Positions 37,045 through 45,356 of a DNA stretch of 64,000 bases are shown in pieces (position 1 is the first letter of the stretch; every line of letters begins with the position of its first letter). This DNA is from Acetobacter ascendens (GTDB lineage: Bacteria > Pseudomonadota > Alphaproteobacteria > Acetobacterales > Acetobacteraceae). The translations under genes and the position numbers were made by a program. Below the pieces are notes generated by a model. It ran no database searches, had not been told where the DNA came from, and saw only the letters and a program-made list of their open reading frames with translations. The stretch covers positions 2,321,001 through 2,385,000 of the forward strand of contig NZ_CP015164.1 in assembly GCF_001766235.1 (NCBI RefSeq), given 5' to 3'.

Positions 37045-39015
37045 ATGGCCGCCGATGGGAGTGCTTTTTCCGAATCACGCCTTTCTTCAGAGGCTCTGGA
37101 TCGTGCGGTCCTTAGTGCGCATACAGCACTCAGTCAGGCCCAGAAAGATGATGGGCATTGGGTTTATGAACTAGAAGCTGATGCCACCATTCCTGCCGAA
37201 TATATCCTGCTCGAACACTTCATGGACAGGATTGACGATGCGCTGGAACAGAAAATTGCCATCTATCTGCGCCGTATCCAAAGCGAAGAGCATGGCGGCT
37301 GGCCCCTTTACCACAATGGCAAGTTCGACCTTTCAGCCACTGTAAAAGCCTATTTCGCACTGAAAGCTGTGGGGGATGATATTAACGCCCCCCATATGCA
37401 GCGTGCGCGAGAAGCCATTCTGGATCATGGTGGCGCAGAACGCTCAAACGTATTCACACGCTCCCAACTTGCTCTGTTTGGGGAGGTGCCGTGGCGTGCA
37501 ACCCCGGTTATGCCGGTGGAATTGATGCTCCTACCTGCCAAGGCATTCTTTTCCGTATGGAATATGTCTTACTGGTCCCGCACGGTTATTGCCCCGCTTC
37601 TGGTGCTGGCGGCCCTACGCCCTGTGGCGGCAAACCCGCGCCAAATCCATGTGCGGGAGTTGTTTGTAACTCCGCCAGAAAAAGTGCAAGATTGGATCCG
37701 CGGCCCTTATCGCTCTGCGTGGGGATATGTTTTTAAAGGGCTGGATAGCGTTTTGCGGCCAGTTGTGCCGTTTATTCCCGAAAAAACGCATAAAAAGGCC
37801 ATTCAGGCCGCTCTTGATTTTATCGAACCTCGTCTAAATGGCAAAGATGGACTAGGGGCCATTTACCCCGCCATGGCCAATGTGGTGATGATGTATCGGG
37901 CCATGGGCGTGCCAGATGAAGACCCACGTGCAAAAACGGCATGGGAAGCCGTGCAGGCTCTCATCGTTGAAAAAGATGATGAAGCTTACTGCCAGCCGTG
38001 TGTTTCCCCCATTTGGGACACCGGCCTTTCTGGCCATGCCATGATTGAGGCAGCCTCCGGCCCCAATGGAATCGCACCAGAAAAAACTGTTGCTGAGCTG
38101 AAAAAAGCCTCTGCATGGCTCCGCAGTAAGCAAATCCTGAACGTGAAGGGAGATTGGGCTGTTCGTAACCCCAATCTGGCTCCCGGTGGGTGGGCTTTCC
38201 AATACGGAAACGACTATTACCCGGATGTGGATGATACAGCCGTAGTAGGCATGTTGCTGCACCGTGAAGGTGACCTTGCAAATGCCGAAGCCATTGAGCG
38301 CGCACGCACATGGATTGTGGGCATGCAAAGCACAGATGGTGGCTGGGGTGCTTTTGATATCGATAACAACAAGAATGTGCTCAATCACATTCCCTTTGCC
38401 GATCACGGTGCCTTGCTAGATCCGCCTACCGCAGATGTAACCGCCCGGTGCATCTCCTTTCTGGCCCAGTTACGAAACCCAGAAGACGAGTCGGTTATTA
38501 ACCGCGGGCTGGAATATCTGCGCAAAGAGCAGGAAAAAGATGGTTCCTGGTTTGGGCGGTGGGGCACAAACTACATTTACGGCACATGGTCTGCCCTATG
38601 CGCCCTGAATGCTGCTGGCGTTTCCCACGATGACCCTGCCGTGGTGAAAGCTGTGGAATGGCTACGTTCTGTACAACGTGCAGATGGTGGCTGGGGTGAA
38701 GGTTGCGAATCTTATGAAGGTGGCCCACACGGCACATATGATGAAAGCCTGCCCTCACAAACCGCATGGGCTGTTCTGGGCTTGATGGCCGCAGGACGGA
38801 GGGATGATCCGGCTGTAACGCGCGGCATTACATGGTTGGCTGACCAGCAGGATGCCAATGGGGAATGGCATGAAGACCCCTATAATGCTGTCGGCTTTCC
38901 TAAAGTGTTTTACCTTCGCTACCACGGCTACAAGCAATTCTTCCCGCTTATGGCTTTAGCTCGCTATCGCAACCTTGAAAGCAGCAATACGCGCCGGGTT
39001 TCCTTTGGGTTCTAA
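37045..39015 (+). CDS. shc: Squalene-hopene cyclase
   Basis: 656 residues, full length. The protonating acid motif is DVDDTAVV, preceded by GNDYYP. Repeated QW motifs stabilise the barrel: QKDDGHW, QSTDGGWGAF, QEKDGSWFGRW and QRADGGWGEG. It is a monotopic membrane enzyme that cyclises squalene to hopene/hopanol, the C30 base of the hopanoids that stiffen acetic acid bacterial membranes against ethanol and acid. hpnG begins 4 bp after its stop. Confidence 0.97.
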   Translation: MAADGSAFSESRLSSEALDRAVLSAHTALSQAQKDDGHWVYELEADATIPAEYILLEHFMDRIDDALEQKIAIYLRRIQSEEHGGWPLYHNGKFDLSATVKAYFALKAVGDDINAPHMQRAREAILDHGGAERSNVFTRSQLALFGEVPWRATPVMPVELMLLPAKAFFSVWNMSYWSRTVIAPLLVLAALRPVAANPRQIHVRELFVTPPEKVQDWIRGPYRSAWGYVFKGLDSVLRPVVPFIPEKTHKKAIQAALDFIEPRLNGKDGLGAIYPAMANVVMMYRAMGVPDEDPRAKTAWEAVQALIVEKDDEAYCQPCVSPIWDTGLSGHAMIEAASGPNGIAPEKTVAELKKASAWLRSKQILNVKGDWAVRNPNLAPGGWAFQYGNDYYPDVDDTAVVGMLLHREGDLANAEAIERARTWIVGMQSTDGGWGAFDIDNNKNVLNHIPFADHGALLDPPTADVTARCISFLAQLRNPEDESVINRGLEYLRKEQEKDGSWFGRWGTNYIYGTWSALCALNAAGVSHDDPAVVKAVEWLRSVQRADGGWGEGCESYEGGPHGTYDESLPSQTAWAVLGLMAAGRRDDPAVTRGITWLADQQDANGEWHEDPYNAVGFPKVFYLRYHGYKQFFPLMALARYRNLESSNTRRVSFGF

Positions 39016-39019
39016 ATCA

Positions 39020-39730
39020 ATGACATCAGCTTTTGCTCAACCTTCCCCATCTCGCCCCGGTATTCTGGTCGGCTTAAAAGCGGAAGCACGCCTTATTCGC
39101 TCTATTTTCCCTCATGCTGCCATTGCGGCCAGCGGCGCCACACATGCAGGGGCAAAGCGAGAAGCAGCTAGGTTGGTTGCCAGCGGGACTGATTGCCTGC
39201 TCTCCTTTGGTTTGGCTGCGGGGCTAAACCCAGCATTGTCTGCTGGCACCATTGTTATTCCCGAAAAGGTTTCCTGCTGGGGCACAGATACCGTATGCGA
39301 TGCCACCCTCCGCCATATTTTGGGTGGAGATCAGGCTGGTGTGCAGGGCGGCACATTGCTGCACAGTGATACTGTTGTAATGGATGCCGCCCATAAGGCA
39401 GAGCTTTTTGCACAGTCTCATTGCCCTGCATTGGATATGGAAAGTGGTTTCTTAGCCAAGGCAGCAGAAGACGCTGGCTTACCTTTTGCTGTATTGCGGG
39501 TTGTGTGCGATCCGGCAGACCGTTCCTTGCCCCCTATTGCAGGGTCTGTTCTTTCCCCTGAAGGGGGGCTGCAAATCGGCAAGTTGATATGTGATGTAAT
39601 ACGCCACCCAACACAGATTGGGGGGCTTATTCATCTTGGGCAGGATGCTGCTTTGGCACGTAAGGGCATGATCTCATTTTTGATGGCACAGGCACAAACC
39701 CCTGCCTTCAAACGCCTTGCGAGCAGCTAA
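39020..39730 (+). CDS. hpnG: Hopanoid-associated nucleoside phosphorylase HpnG
   Basis: 236 residues from the ATG at 39020; an earlier in-frame ATG would overlap shc and is disfavoured. It is a short purine-nucleoside-phosphorylase-like protein (ILVGLKAEARLIRSIFPHA, then LLSFGLAAGLNPALSAGTIV, then ALDMESGFLAKAAEDAGLPF and VLRVVCDPAD). HpnG removes adenine from adenosylhopane to give (phospho)ribosylhopane. The hpnH enzyme that would make adenosylhopane is not in the window. Confidence 0.92.
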   Translation: MTSAFAQPSPSRPGILVGLKAEARLIRSIFPHAAIAASGATHAGAKREAARLVASGTDCLLSFGLAAGLNPALSAGTIVIPEKVSCWGTDTVCDATLRHILGGDQAGVQGGTLLHSDTVVMDAAHKAELFAQSHCPALDMESGFLAKAAEDAGLPFAVLRVVCDPADRSLPPIAGSVLSPEGGLQIGKLICDVIRHPTQIGGLIHLGQDAALARKGMISFLMAQAQTPAFKRLASS

Positions 39731-39737
39731 ATTCTGC

Positions 39738-40058
39738 CTAGCGCCCATCCATATTAGAGACAATTTCATCTGCGTCCTCATCATCTGAGGATGCTTCAAA
39801 ATTTTCCCAGACATTTCCTACTGGCCGGTTGAGGAATACAAATCCGGCCACAACCATTACGGCCCCTATCACAGGGAACAACCAGCGGAACGCAACCATA
39901 GCCCAGCTATCTTGCACGTGACTATGCGTCACTGCCAGCCAGCCGGTAAAACACATCAGCGTAAAACCACCTATCAGCAACAAAGCAACCAATAGGATGC
40001 GCCTGACATAAGGTGATGCCAAAGCGCTTTTCTGATGTGGATTACTGTTTGAAGGCAC
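39738..40058 (-). CDS. Small two-span membrane protein of unknown function
   Basis: About 106 residues from a GTG at 40058; the frame stays open to an ATG at 40133, but that would overlap the upstream gene by 92 bp. Two hydrophobic spans (ILLVALLLIGGFTLMCFTGW; WLFPVIGAVMVVAGFVFLN) are followed by an acidic tail (SSDDEDADE). It overlaps the end of the outer-membrane efflux gene, so it belongs to that transcript. Family not recognised. Confidence 0.6.
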   Translation of the reverse strand: MPSNSNPHQKSALASPYVRRILLVALLLIGGFTLMCFTGWLAVTHSHVQDSWAMVAFRWLFPVIGAVMVVAGFVFLNRPVGNVWENFEASSDDEDADEIVSNMDGR

Positions 40059-41571
40059 GGGCAAGGAAATTCTGTGTTTCAAGCGAAACAGGTAAGGTGG
40101 TGTTGGTAAGGGCAACACCTTTCCATCCAGCACCCAGAGCCGTGTACAGATTTACCGCATCACGCAGACGCTCTAACTTGGCGAGAGCTTCCATATTCTG
40201 CGCGTTCAAGGTTGTACGTTCAGTTGTCAGCACTTCCAAAAAGCCTACTAGACCAGCACCATACAGTTTACGCGCACGCTCACTGGCAGTTGCACTATCT
40301 TCTGCGGCTTTATGCAGTTGTTCGGCATATTCAATGTCATCATGCCATGCAGCCATGGCATCTTCCACTTCCTTAAAGCCTTGCAGAACCGTCTGACGAT
40401 AGGTCAAACGCGCGGCTTCAGCGGCTGCTTGTGCAGCACGCACTTCTGAGGTCATTTTGCCGCCGTGCATCAATGGCATGCTGGCCATCAGCAGGAACTG
40501 CCAGCTCATGGCATTTGCCTGAAACGCCTGATACATGGCTGAAGCATTGGGGTTAAAGGTTAGCGGCACCACAAAATGCGGATACAGGTTGGCAACAGCC
40601 ACACCAATCTGGGCCGTAGCCACAGCATATTGCCGCTCTGCCATACGGATATCTGGGCGATTGGCAATAACAATGGATGGCAGTGTGGCAGGAAATTCCG
40701 GCACAATTGGCAGAGGCCGCGGTATCTTCAGTTCCTCCTCCAACTCACCCGGCATTTTACCCAACAGCACAGCAATGGCGTGCGTTACCTGCGAAACACG
40801 TGTTTTAAGCGGCTCACGCGCAGCAATCTGCGCATCCATTTCTGCCTGAGCCTGTGCAATCTGCAAGGTGTTGCCCACACCTTCCAGATACAGCTTGTTG
40901 GTTAGGTCCAGCGCATCCTTGGCAACGCGAATGTTATCTGTGGCAATCTTGATCTGAAGCTGTGTTACGCGCAGCAACATATAGTCGGACGCAAGTTCGG
41001 ACAGCAGGCCCATCAGCAGTGCGCGGCGGCCTTCAATATTGGCTTCAACCTGATGTTCATGCGCTTCTACATCACGGCGGATACGCCCGAACATATCCAG
41101 CTCCCACGATGCCATCACACCATAGGTGAGCATGGAAGCTTCTGGTCGGTTAGCTGCATTGCCAGGACGAAGTGGCCAGTTATCAATATTGATGGAATAG
41201 CGCACATCACCACCGCCCATATTGGCATCCATTTGTGGATACCACTGTGCAGCAGACCGATCACGAATGGCCCGTTCAGCCAGAATACGCTGCCCGGCAA
41301 TCTGCAGATCGTAGTTGCCCGTAATGGCATCATTAACCAAGCGCGTGAGGATGGGATCTTTGAACAAAGACCACCACTCTGTCATTTCCTTATTGGTGCG
41401 TTCGATCTCTTCAGGTGTAGCCGGATGCTCTTCTTCCTCCGTCTCCTTGAACGCTGCCGGAACCTTCATACGATCTGGCTGATAATTTGGCCCTACGGTA
41501 CAGGCTGACAACAGCATGGATGTTGCCAGAAACAGCCCAAGGCGACGACGACCCTTCATGTTCTGTCTCAT
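40042..41571 (-). CDS. Outer-membrane efflux lipoprotein (OprM/NodT/TolC type)
   Basis: 509 residues. The N-terminal lipoprotein signal LGLFLATSMLLSAC is followed by TVGPNYQPDRMKVPAAF. Two TolC-type repeats follow with WYPQMDANM, SWELDMFGRIRRDVEAHEHQ and NRPDIRMAERQYAVATAQIG. It forms the exit duct of a tripartite pump with the HlyD-type adaptor encoded 9 bp upstream. Confidence 0.93.
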   Translation of the reverse strand: MRQNMKGRRRLGLFLATSMLLSACTVGPNYQPDRMKVPAAFKETEEEEHPATPEEIERTNKEMTEWWSLFKDPILTRLVNDAITGNYDLQIAGQRILAERAIRDRSAAQWYPQMDANMGGGDVRYSINIDNWPLRPGNAANRPEASMLTYGVMASWELDMFGRIRRDVEAHEHQVEANIEGRRALLMGLLSELASDYMLLRVTQLQIKIATDNIRVAKDALDLTNKLYLEGVGNTLQIAQAQAEMDAQIAAREPLKTRVSQVTHAIAVLLGKMPGELEEELKIPRPLPIVPEFPATLPSIVIANRPDIRMAERQYAVATAQIGVAVANLYPHFVVPLTFNPNASAMYQAFQANAMSWQFLLMASMPLMHGGKMTSEVRAAQAAAEAARLTYRQTVLQGFKEVEDAMAAWHDDIEYAEQLHKAAEDSATASERARKLYGAGLVGFLEVLTTERTTLNAQNMEALAKLERLRDAVNLYTALGAGWKGVALTNTTLPVSLETQNFLARAFKQ

Positions 41572-41580
41572 GTCCTGCGC

Positions 41581-42492
41581 TTACAGATGATCTTGAAGCC
41601 AGGTCGTCAACTTTCCGCGGCGGCCTCTGGGTTCAGGGCCTACGCTCACAGTTGCCGTCATACCTGCTGCCAGCGTGACACTATCGGGCACGTGGTCAAT
41701 GTGAATACGTACGGGAATACGCTGTGCCAGACGCACCCAGGTAAAGATTGGGTTTACATCCTGCAGCCCAAGCTTATCCGGTGTGCCGTTGGTATCGTTA
41801 ATACCACGTGCGATGCTGACAACGTGGCCTGTAAGAATAGGCTTGTAACCCATCAGCTTAACGCGGGCTTCATCACCCACGTGCACGCCCCACATCTTTG
41901 TTTCTTCGAAATACCCGTAAACCCAATAGGAGTCGGAATCGATAACGGCCATACGTGCCTGCCCGGCAGAGGCGTAATCACCTACTCGCAGATTCAGGTT
42001 GGTAATGTAGCCGTTTACCGGAGAATACAGAACAGAACGCTGCAAGTTCAGTTTAGCCACATCCAAAGCAGCACGAGCTGCATCCACAGATGCAATCTGC
42101 GTGGCCACATTGGAGTTAAAGACTTCCTGTTCTTCGGCCGACACAATGCCACCCAAGCCCATACGGCGGCGGGCATCGTTGCGTTTCAGCTTCAAATCTT
42201 CCAATGCGCCATCAAGCCGGGCCTGTGCCTCACGGATAGCAAGACGGAAACGCACCGGATCAAGCACAAACAGGGGGTCCCCCTTATGCACAAACTGGTT
42301 ATCCACAATGGGAATCTGCACCACGGTGCCGGAAACTTCAGGCGCTACGTCCACAACGTAAACACGCACACGGCCATCTCGGGTCCAGGGTGCAATCATA
42401 TACACGTTCCACAGGGTAATCCCCAGAACGATGGCCAGTGAGACGACCGCAAGGGTCAGAACAACTCGTATCAGGGTGCGCAGAAGGGGCAT
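41581..42492 (-). CDS. HlyD/EmrA-type periplasmic adaptor (AaeA-like)
   Basis: 303 residues. One N-terminal membrane span is followed by YMIAPWTRDGRVRVYVVDVA and APEVSGTVVQIPIVDNQFVH, the lipoyl half typical of AaeA-like adaptors. A helical hairpin (IREAQARLDGALEDLKLKRN) and the second half LYSPVNGYITNLNLRVGDYA come next. It should link an inner-membrane transporter to the outer-membrane channel encoded next. Relatives pair with FUSC-family (AaeB) pumps for aromatic acids; no such pump gene is here. Confidence 0.9.
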   Translation of the reverse strand: MPLLRTLIRVVLTLAVVSLAIVLGITLWNVYMIAPWTRDGRVRVYVVDVAPEVSGTVVQIPIVDNQFVHKGDPLFVLDPVRFRLAIREAQARLDGALEDLKLKRNDARRRMGLGGIVSAEEQEVFNSNVATQIASVDAARAALDVAKLNLQRSVLYSPVNGYITNLNLRVGDYASAGQARMAVIDSDSYWVYGYFEETKMWGVHVGDEARVKLMGYKPILTGHVVSIARGINDTNGTPDKLGLQDVNPIFTWVRLAQRIPVRIHIDHVPDSVTLAAGMTATVSVGPEPRGRRGKLTTWLQDHL

Positions 42493-42518
42493 TGCGGAGA
42501 CTCAAAAGCCTTTTCGGG

Positions 42519-42713
42519 TCAGACGTAGAGGATCAGCAGGCAAAGGATACTGACGTATAACGATATTTCAAACAACGCGATATGCCAGAACCAGCCCAGA
42601 AGGCCGCTCCACCACAACACGAAGCGAACAAACATTGTAATCGGCAGCGCCGCTAGGGCGTACACGACAATAGGTGCAATAAAAACACCAAAAATATTGA
42701 ATTCAGCTAGCAT
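42519..42713 (-). CDS. DUF1656 (AaeX-like) small membrane protein
   Basis: 64 residues from the ATG at 42713 (MLAEFNIFGVFIAPIVVYAL), the usual start for the family; the longer open frame upstream overlaps marR. Two membrane spans follow (ALAALPITMFVRFVLWW and LFEISLYVSILCLLILYV). DUF1656 proteins accompany FUSC/AaeB pumps and AaeA adaptors. It is 26 bp from the adaptor gene. Confidence 0.85.
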   Translation of the reverse strand: MLAEFNIFGVFIAPIVVYALAALPITMFVRFVLWWSGLLGWFWHIALFEISLYVSILCLLILYV

Positions 42714-42735
42714 GGCACTGTTCTGGAAACTGGCA

Positions 42736-43230
42736 TTACCGCATGCCTCTTTTATCATCACCAACGGTATCCCGGTGGTTTTGGACGGCTTGCTCAACCC
42801 GGTCAAGAACGCCGCAGCATTCTTCCAGCTCTTCGGTTGAAACATCTTCGGTCAGGCGGGCGGTCACTTCATCAGCCACGCGGCTGACAAGGGCGGCAAC
42901 ACTGCGCCCTTCTTCCGTAATGCTTACCAGTTTGGAGCGGCGATCTTCTTCATCCGTTTCACGCACCACGTAGCCACGCTTTTCCAGCACATCCAAAAGC
43001 CGCACCAGTGAAGGGGCTTCTAAGGAGAGGGAGCGGGCCAGATCTGTCTGGCGCATGGGTGTTTTGGAGAAGTTAAGATAATAAATGGGCCGCCATGTGG
43101 CGTCTGTCAGGCCAAAGGCCCGCAGATCGGCATCAATCTCCCGCCGCCACACAGCAGCAAGACGCGCCAGCCGGTATCCAAAGAAACGGCGGGGCTCATT
43201 GGCCATAACGGGATGATGATTCGGTTCCAT
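42736..43230 (-). CDS. MarR-family transcriptional regulator
   Basis: 164 residues with the winged-helix core MRQTDLARSLSLEAPSLVRL then LDVLEKRGYVVRETDEEDRR and SKLVSITEEGRSVAALVSRV. The DEEDRRSK wing matches MarR/SlyA proteins that sense phenolic ligands. It is the first gene of the efflux operon. A near-perfect 29-bp palindrome lies just upstream, the expected autoregulatory operator. Confidence 0.92.
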   Translation of the reverse strand: MEPNHHPVMANEPRRFFGYRLARLAAVWRREIDADLRAFGLTDATWRPIYYLNFSKTPMRQTDLARSLSLEAPSLVRLLDVLEKRGYVVRETDEEDRRSKLVSITEEGRSVAALVSRVADEVTARLTEDVSTEELEECCGVLDRVEQAVQNHRDTVGDDKRGMR

Positions 43231-43245
43231 TCCCTACCCACACTA

Positions 43246-43274
43246 GTGAGCGTGCAAACAATTTGCACACTCAC
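43246..43274. promoter_or_regulatory. MarR operator palindrome
   Basis: GTGAGCGTGCAAA (43246-43258), spacer CAA, TTTGCACACTCAC (43262-43274): 12 of 13 positions pair. It lies 15 bp upstream of the marR start, so binding would block the marR-DUF1656-adaptor-channel transcript. Confidence 0.75.
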
Positions 43275-43363
43275 GAAAGACAGCGCCATCATTTACAGAA
43301 AAAATCCTGCGCGCCAATGCAAATTTGGAATGGAACCTATGGTTTCGTCCAGAGTGGACGATT

Positions 43364-43789
43364 TCAGTCCTTTTTCCGCCGCACAACGTCCCATACTTTA
43401 CGAGATCCACCGCGTCCCATAGCTGTTGCAACGGTTGCTGTTACAGCTGCCATGGTCATGGAGTCGCGCATCATGGTGATGTTGCGGTCGCGGGCAATGC
43501 GGGCTTCTACTTCCTGCACTGTAAGGTAAGAGCGGCGGCCAAACAGTACGCATACCAGAGCTACAAAAAGATCCAGCCCAAATACCGTAAATGCCGCACC
43601 TACTGGGCCAAAATGCCCTACAAAAACCAGAAGCACCCAAAGGAGCCCATGCCCTGTAATCAGGGCAAATAGTCCAAATACTGCCGCCATTGCCAACAAT
43701 ACGGCCTGCTTGCCGTATCGTATGGCCATCTGTTGCATCAGGTTAGACTGAGCATTCAGGGCGGATTTACCAAGATCAAAGATACGCAT
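43364..43789 (-). CDS. YqjE-like/holin-superfamily membrane protein
   Basis: 141 residues with two long hydrophobic spans (LLAMAAVFGLFALITGHGLL then WVLLVFVGHFGPVGAAFTVF running to VALVCVLF) and a basic C-terminus (RGGSRKVWDVVRRKKD). Together with the DUF883 gene just upstream it mirrors the yqjD-yqjE pair of enterobacteria. Function unknown; phage origin is not implied, since no phage genes are nearby. Confidence 0.65.
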   Translation of the reverse strand: MRIFDLGKSALNAQSNLMQQMAIRYGKQAVLLAMAAVFGLFALITGHGLLWVLLVFVGHFGPVGAAFTVFGLDLFVALVCVLFGRRSYLTVQEVEARIARDRNITMMRDSMTMAAVTATVATAMGRGGSRKVWDVVRRKKD

Positions 43790-43828
43790 GGGCTCCGAGG
43801 CTACCTTTGTTCAGATGACGCACAAGCG

Positions 43829-44131
43829 TCAGCGTGACAGACGCCCAAGGATAAAGCCCACCACGCCGGAAATGGCAATGGACAACCAGGAAGACTGACC
43901 ACGATTACGCTTAGCAAGATCGCTTTGTGCATGATCGGCCAGTTCGCGCGCATTGGCAACCGCCTGCCCCTTCAGCGTGCCGGCTTTATCCCCTGCACGG
44001 CCCAATGCAGGCACCAGATGCTGGGTCACAAGGCGTTCAAGATGCGCTTTTACGACTTCCAATTCGTCCCGCGCTGTGTCGGCTGCGGCTTCACCTGCTG
44101 CTTTTACTTCTTTGATTTTATCTGAAGACAT
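43829..44131 (-). CDS. DUF883 (YqjD/ElaB-like) membrane-anchored protein
   Basis: 100 residues: a charged amphipathic helix region (KIKEVKAAGEAAADTARDEL, then EVVKAHLERLVTQHLVPAL) and a C-terminal anchor SIAISGVVGFILGRLSR, the GxxxGxLxxR ending of ElaB/YqjD proteins. Enterobacterial members tether stationary-phase ribosomes to the inner membrane; the same role here is inference. It lies 39 bp upstream of the YqjE-like gene. Confidence 0.82.
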   Translation of the reverse strand: MSSDKIKEVKAAGEAAADTARDELEVVKAHLERLVTQHLVPALGRAGDKAGTLKGQAVANARELADHAQSDLAKRNRGQSSWLSIAISGVVGFILGRLSR

Positions 44132-44205
44132 GAAAGAAACCTCCGTTTACCTGCCTGAAATATAGTGCACTTTAACTTCTAACCCACGGGAAGGGACATA
44201 GTTGC

Positions 44206-45321
44206 ATGCACACCACGCATGGCTCATCCACAGCACTGGCGGTTCACAATCTAGCGTTCTTTCAGAACGCACAACCCCTCACGCTTTCTCTACCGGCGGA
44301 AAGCTGCACAGCCATACTGGGAATCGGGCAGAACAATGAGGATCTGACCTGTTTGGCAGAAACATTGGCCGGCAGACGCCCCTATACGGTTGAGCAGATA
44401 GAAATAAACAGCACACCATATAACTTAGGCACATCTGGTCATAAAAAACTGGCAACAATAGGCCCACATGCGCCCTTGTTTCCGCATATTTCCGTTTTGG
44501 ACAATATCCTTCTGCCCCTCCGCGCCAGTGGTACACTCCATAAAGCTGAGGTCTCACATCGCGGAGCGGAAATACTAGCCCTAATAGGATTGGAAGCCCT
44601 GCGCGCCCAACCGGCACGCACACTTAATGCGGAACAGATATTTCGCACGCAATTAGCCCGCGCCCTGATTACCCAGCCTGACGTTGTGGTTCTTAATCAG
44701 CCTTTTGAAAAAATGGATCAGCCGACCATCCGGCGTGCAATCACGTTTCTGGACCGGTTACGCCATGCCATAGGATTGAGCATTCTACTGCTTTCACGAC
44801 AGAAGCAGGATTGTATGATGGCGGCAGACCAGATTGGCGTTATGCAAAATGGCACTCTGTTACAGATAGGAGATGTTGCCACCCTCCTAAACCGCCCTGC
44901 GTGCCTCAGCGTGGCGGAACAGTTTGGCGATGCCAATGTTATCAGCGGCAAGGTACTTCTTATAGAAGATGACATTGCCGAATTGCGCCTCCCATCGGGC
45001 GAGACAGTGGAAGCCATGGCCGATTACAATCTGGAAGAAAATGACCTTGCCAGCATTTGCATTCTGCCTGATCGTCTTTCCGTTCTATTCCCTCGCTCTG
45101 GCGGCATGGAGATAGAAGATAAGACAGATATTGCCTGCACTCTGGTTTCCGCCCACCATATTGGCCACGCCATTGCCATGCGGTTTCGCACCTTGGATGG
45201 CACGGAAATTATAGCTCACCGGCCATTGGTTCATTTGCCGCGTGAACTCCGCCCCGGCAACAAGGCTATATTGGCTTGGCAACCACAGAACGCTATCGCC
45301 TTTCCGATGGATGCAAAATAA
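44206..45321 (+). CDS. ABC-ATPase-like pseudoenzyme with C-terminal TOBE region
   Basis: 371 residues aligning end to end with PotA/FbpC-type import ATPases, but every catalytic motif is altered. Walker A is LGIGQNNEDLT (39-48) with no GKS/T lysine; the Q-loop is IGPHAPLFPH; the signature is LNAEQ (140-144) instead of LSGGQ; Walker B is VVVLNQPF (160-167) instead of LLLDEP; and the switch histidine is replaced in LLLSRQKQ. Flanking framework residues (ALFPHISV-like, GTLLQIGD, NRPA) are kept and the frame is unbroken. It cannot be a normal ATPase. A binding protein and a short permease follow. Confidence 0.8.
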   Translation: MHTTHGSSTALAVHNLAFFQNAQPLTLSLPAESCTAILGIGQNNEDLTCLAETLAGRRPYTVEQIEINSTPYNLGTSGHKKLATIGPHAPLFPHISVLDNILLPLRASGTLHKAEVSHRGAEILALIGLEALRAQPARTLNAEQIFRTQLARALITQPDVVVLNQPFEKMDQPTIRRAITFLDRLRHAIGLSILLLSRQKQDCMMAADQIGVMQNGTLLQIGDVATLLNRPACLSVAEQFGDANVISGKVLLIEDDIAELRLPSGETVEAMADYNLEENDLASICILPDRLSVLFPRSGGMEIEDKTDIACTLVSAHHIGHAIAMRFRTLDGTEIIAHRPLVHLPRELRPGNKAILAWQPQNAIAFPMDAK

Positions 45322-45356
45322 GGCTAAACTAGCCTGTCTTTATCTGGCTGCACTAT

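Noticed and set aside
43364..43789. Prophage holin
   Set aside because: The holin-like fold is shared with yqjE, the gene sits beside a yqjD-like gene, and no other phage genes are nearby.
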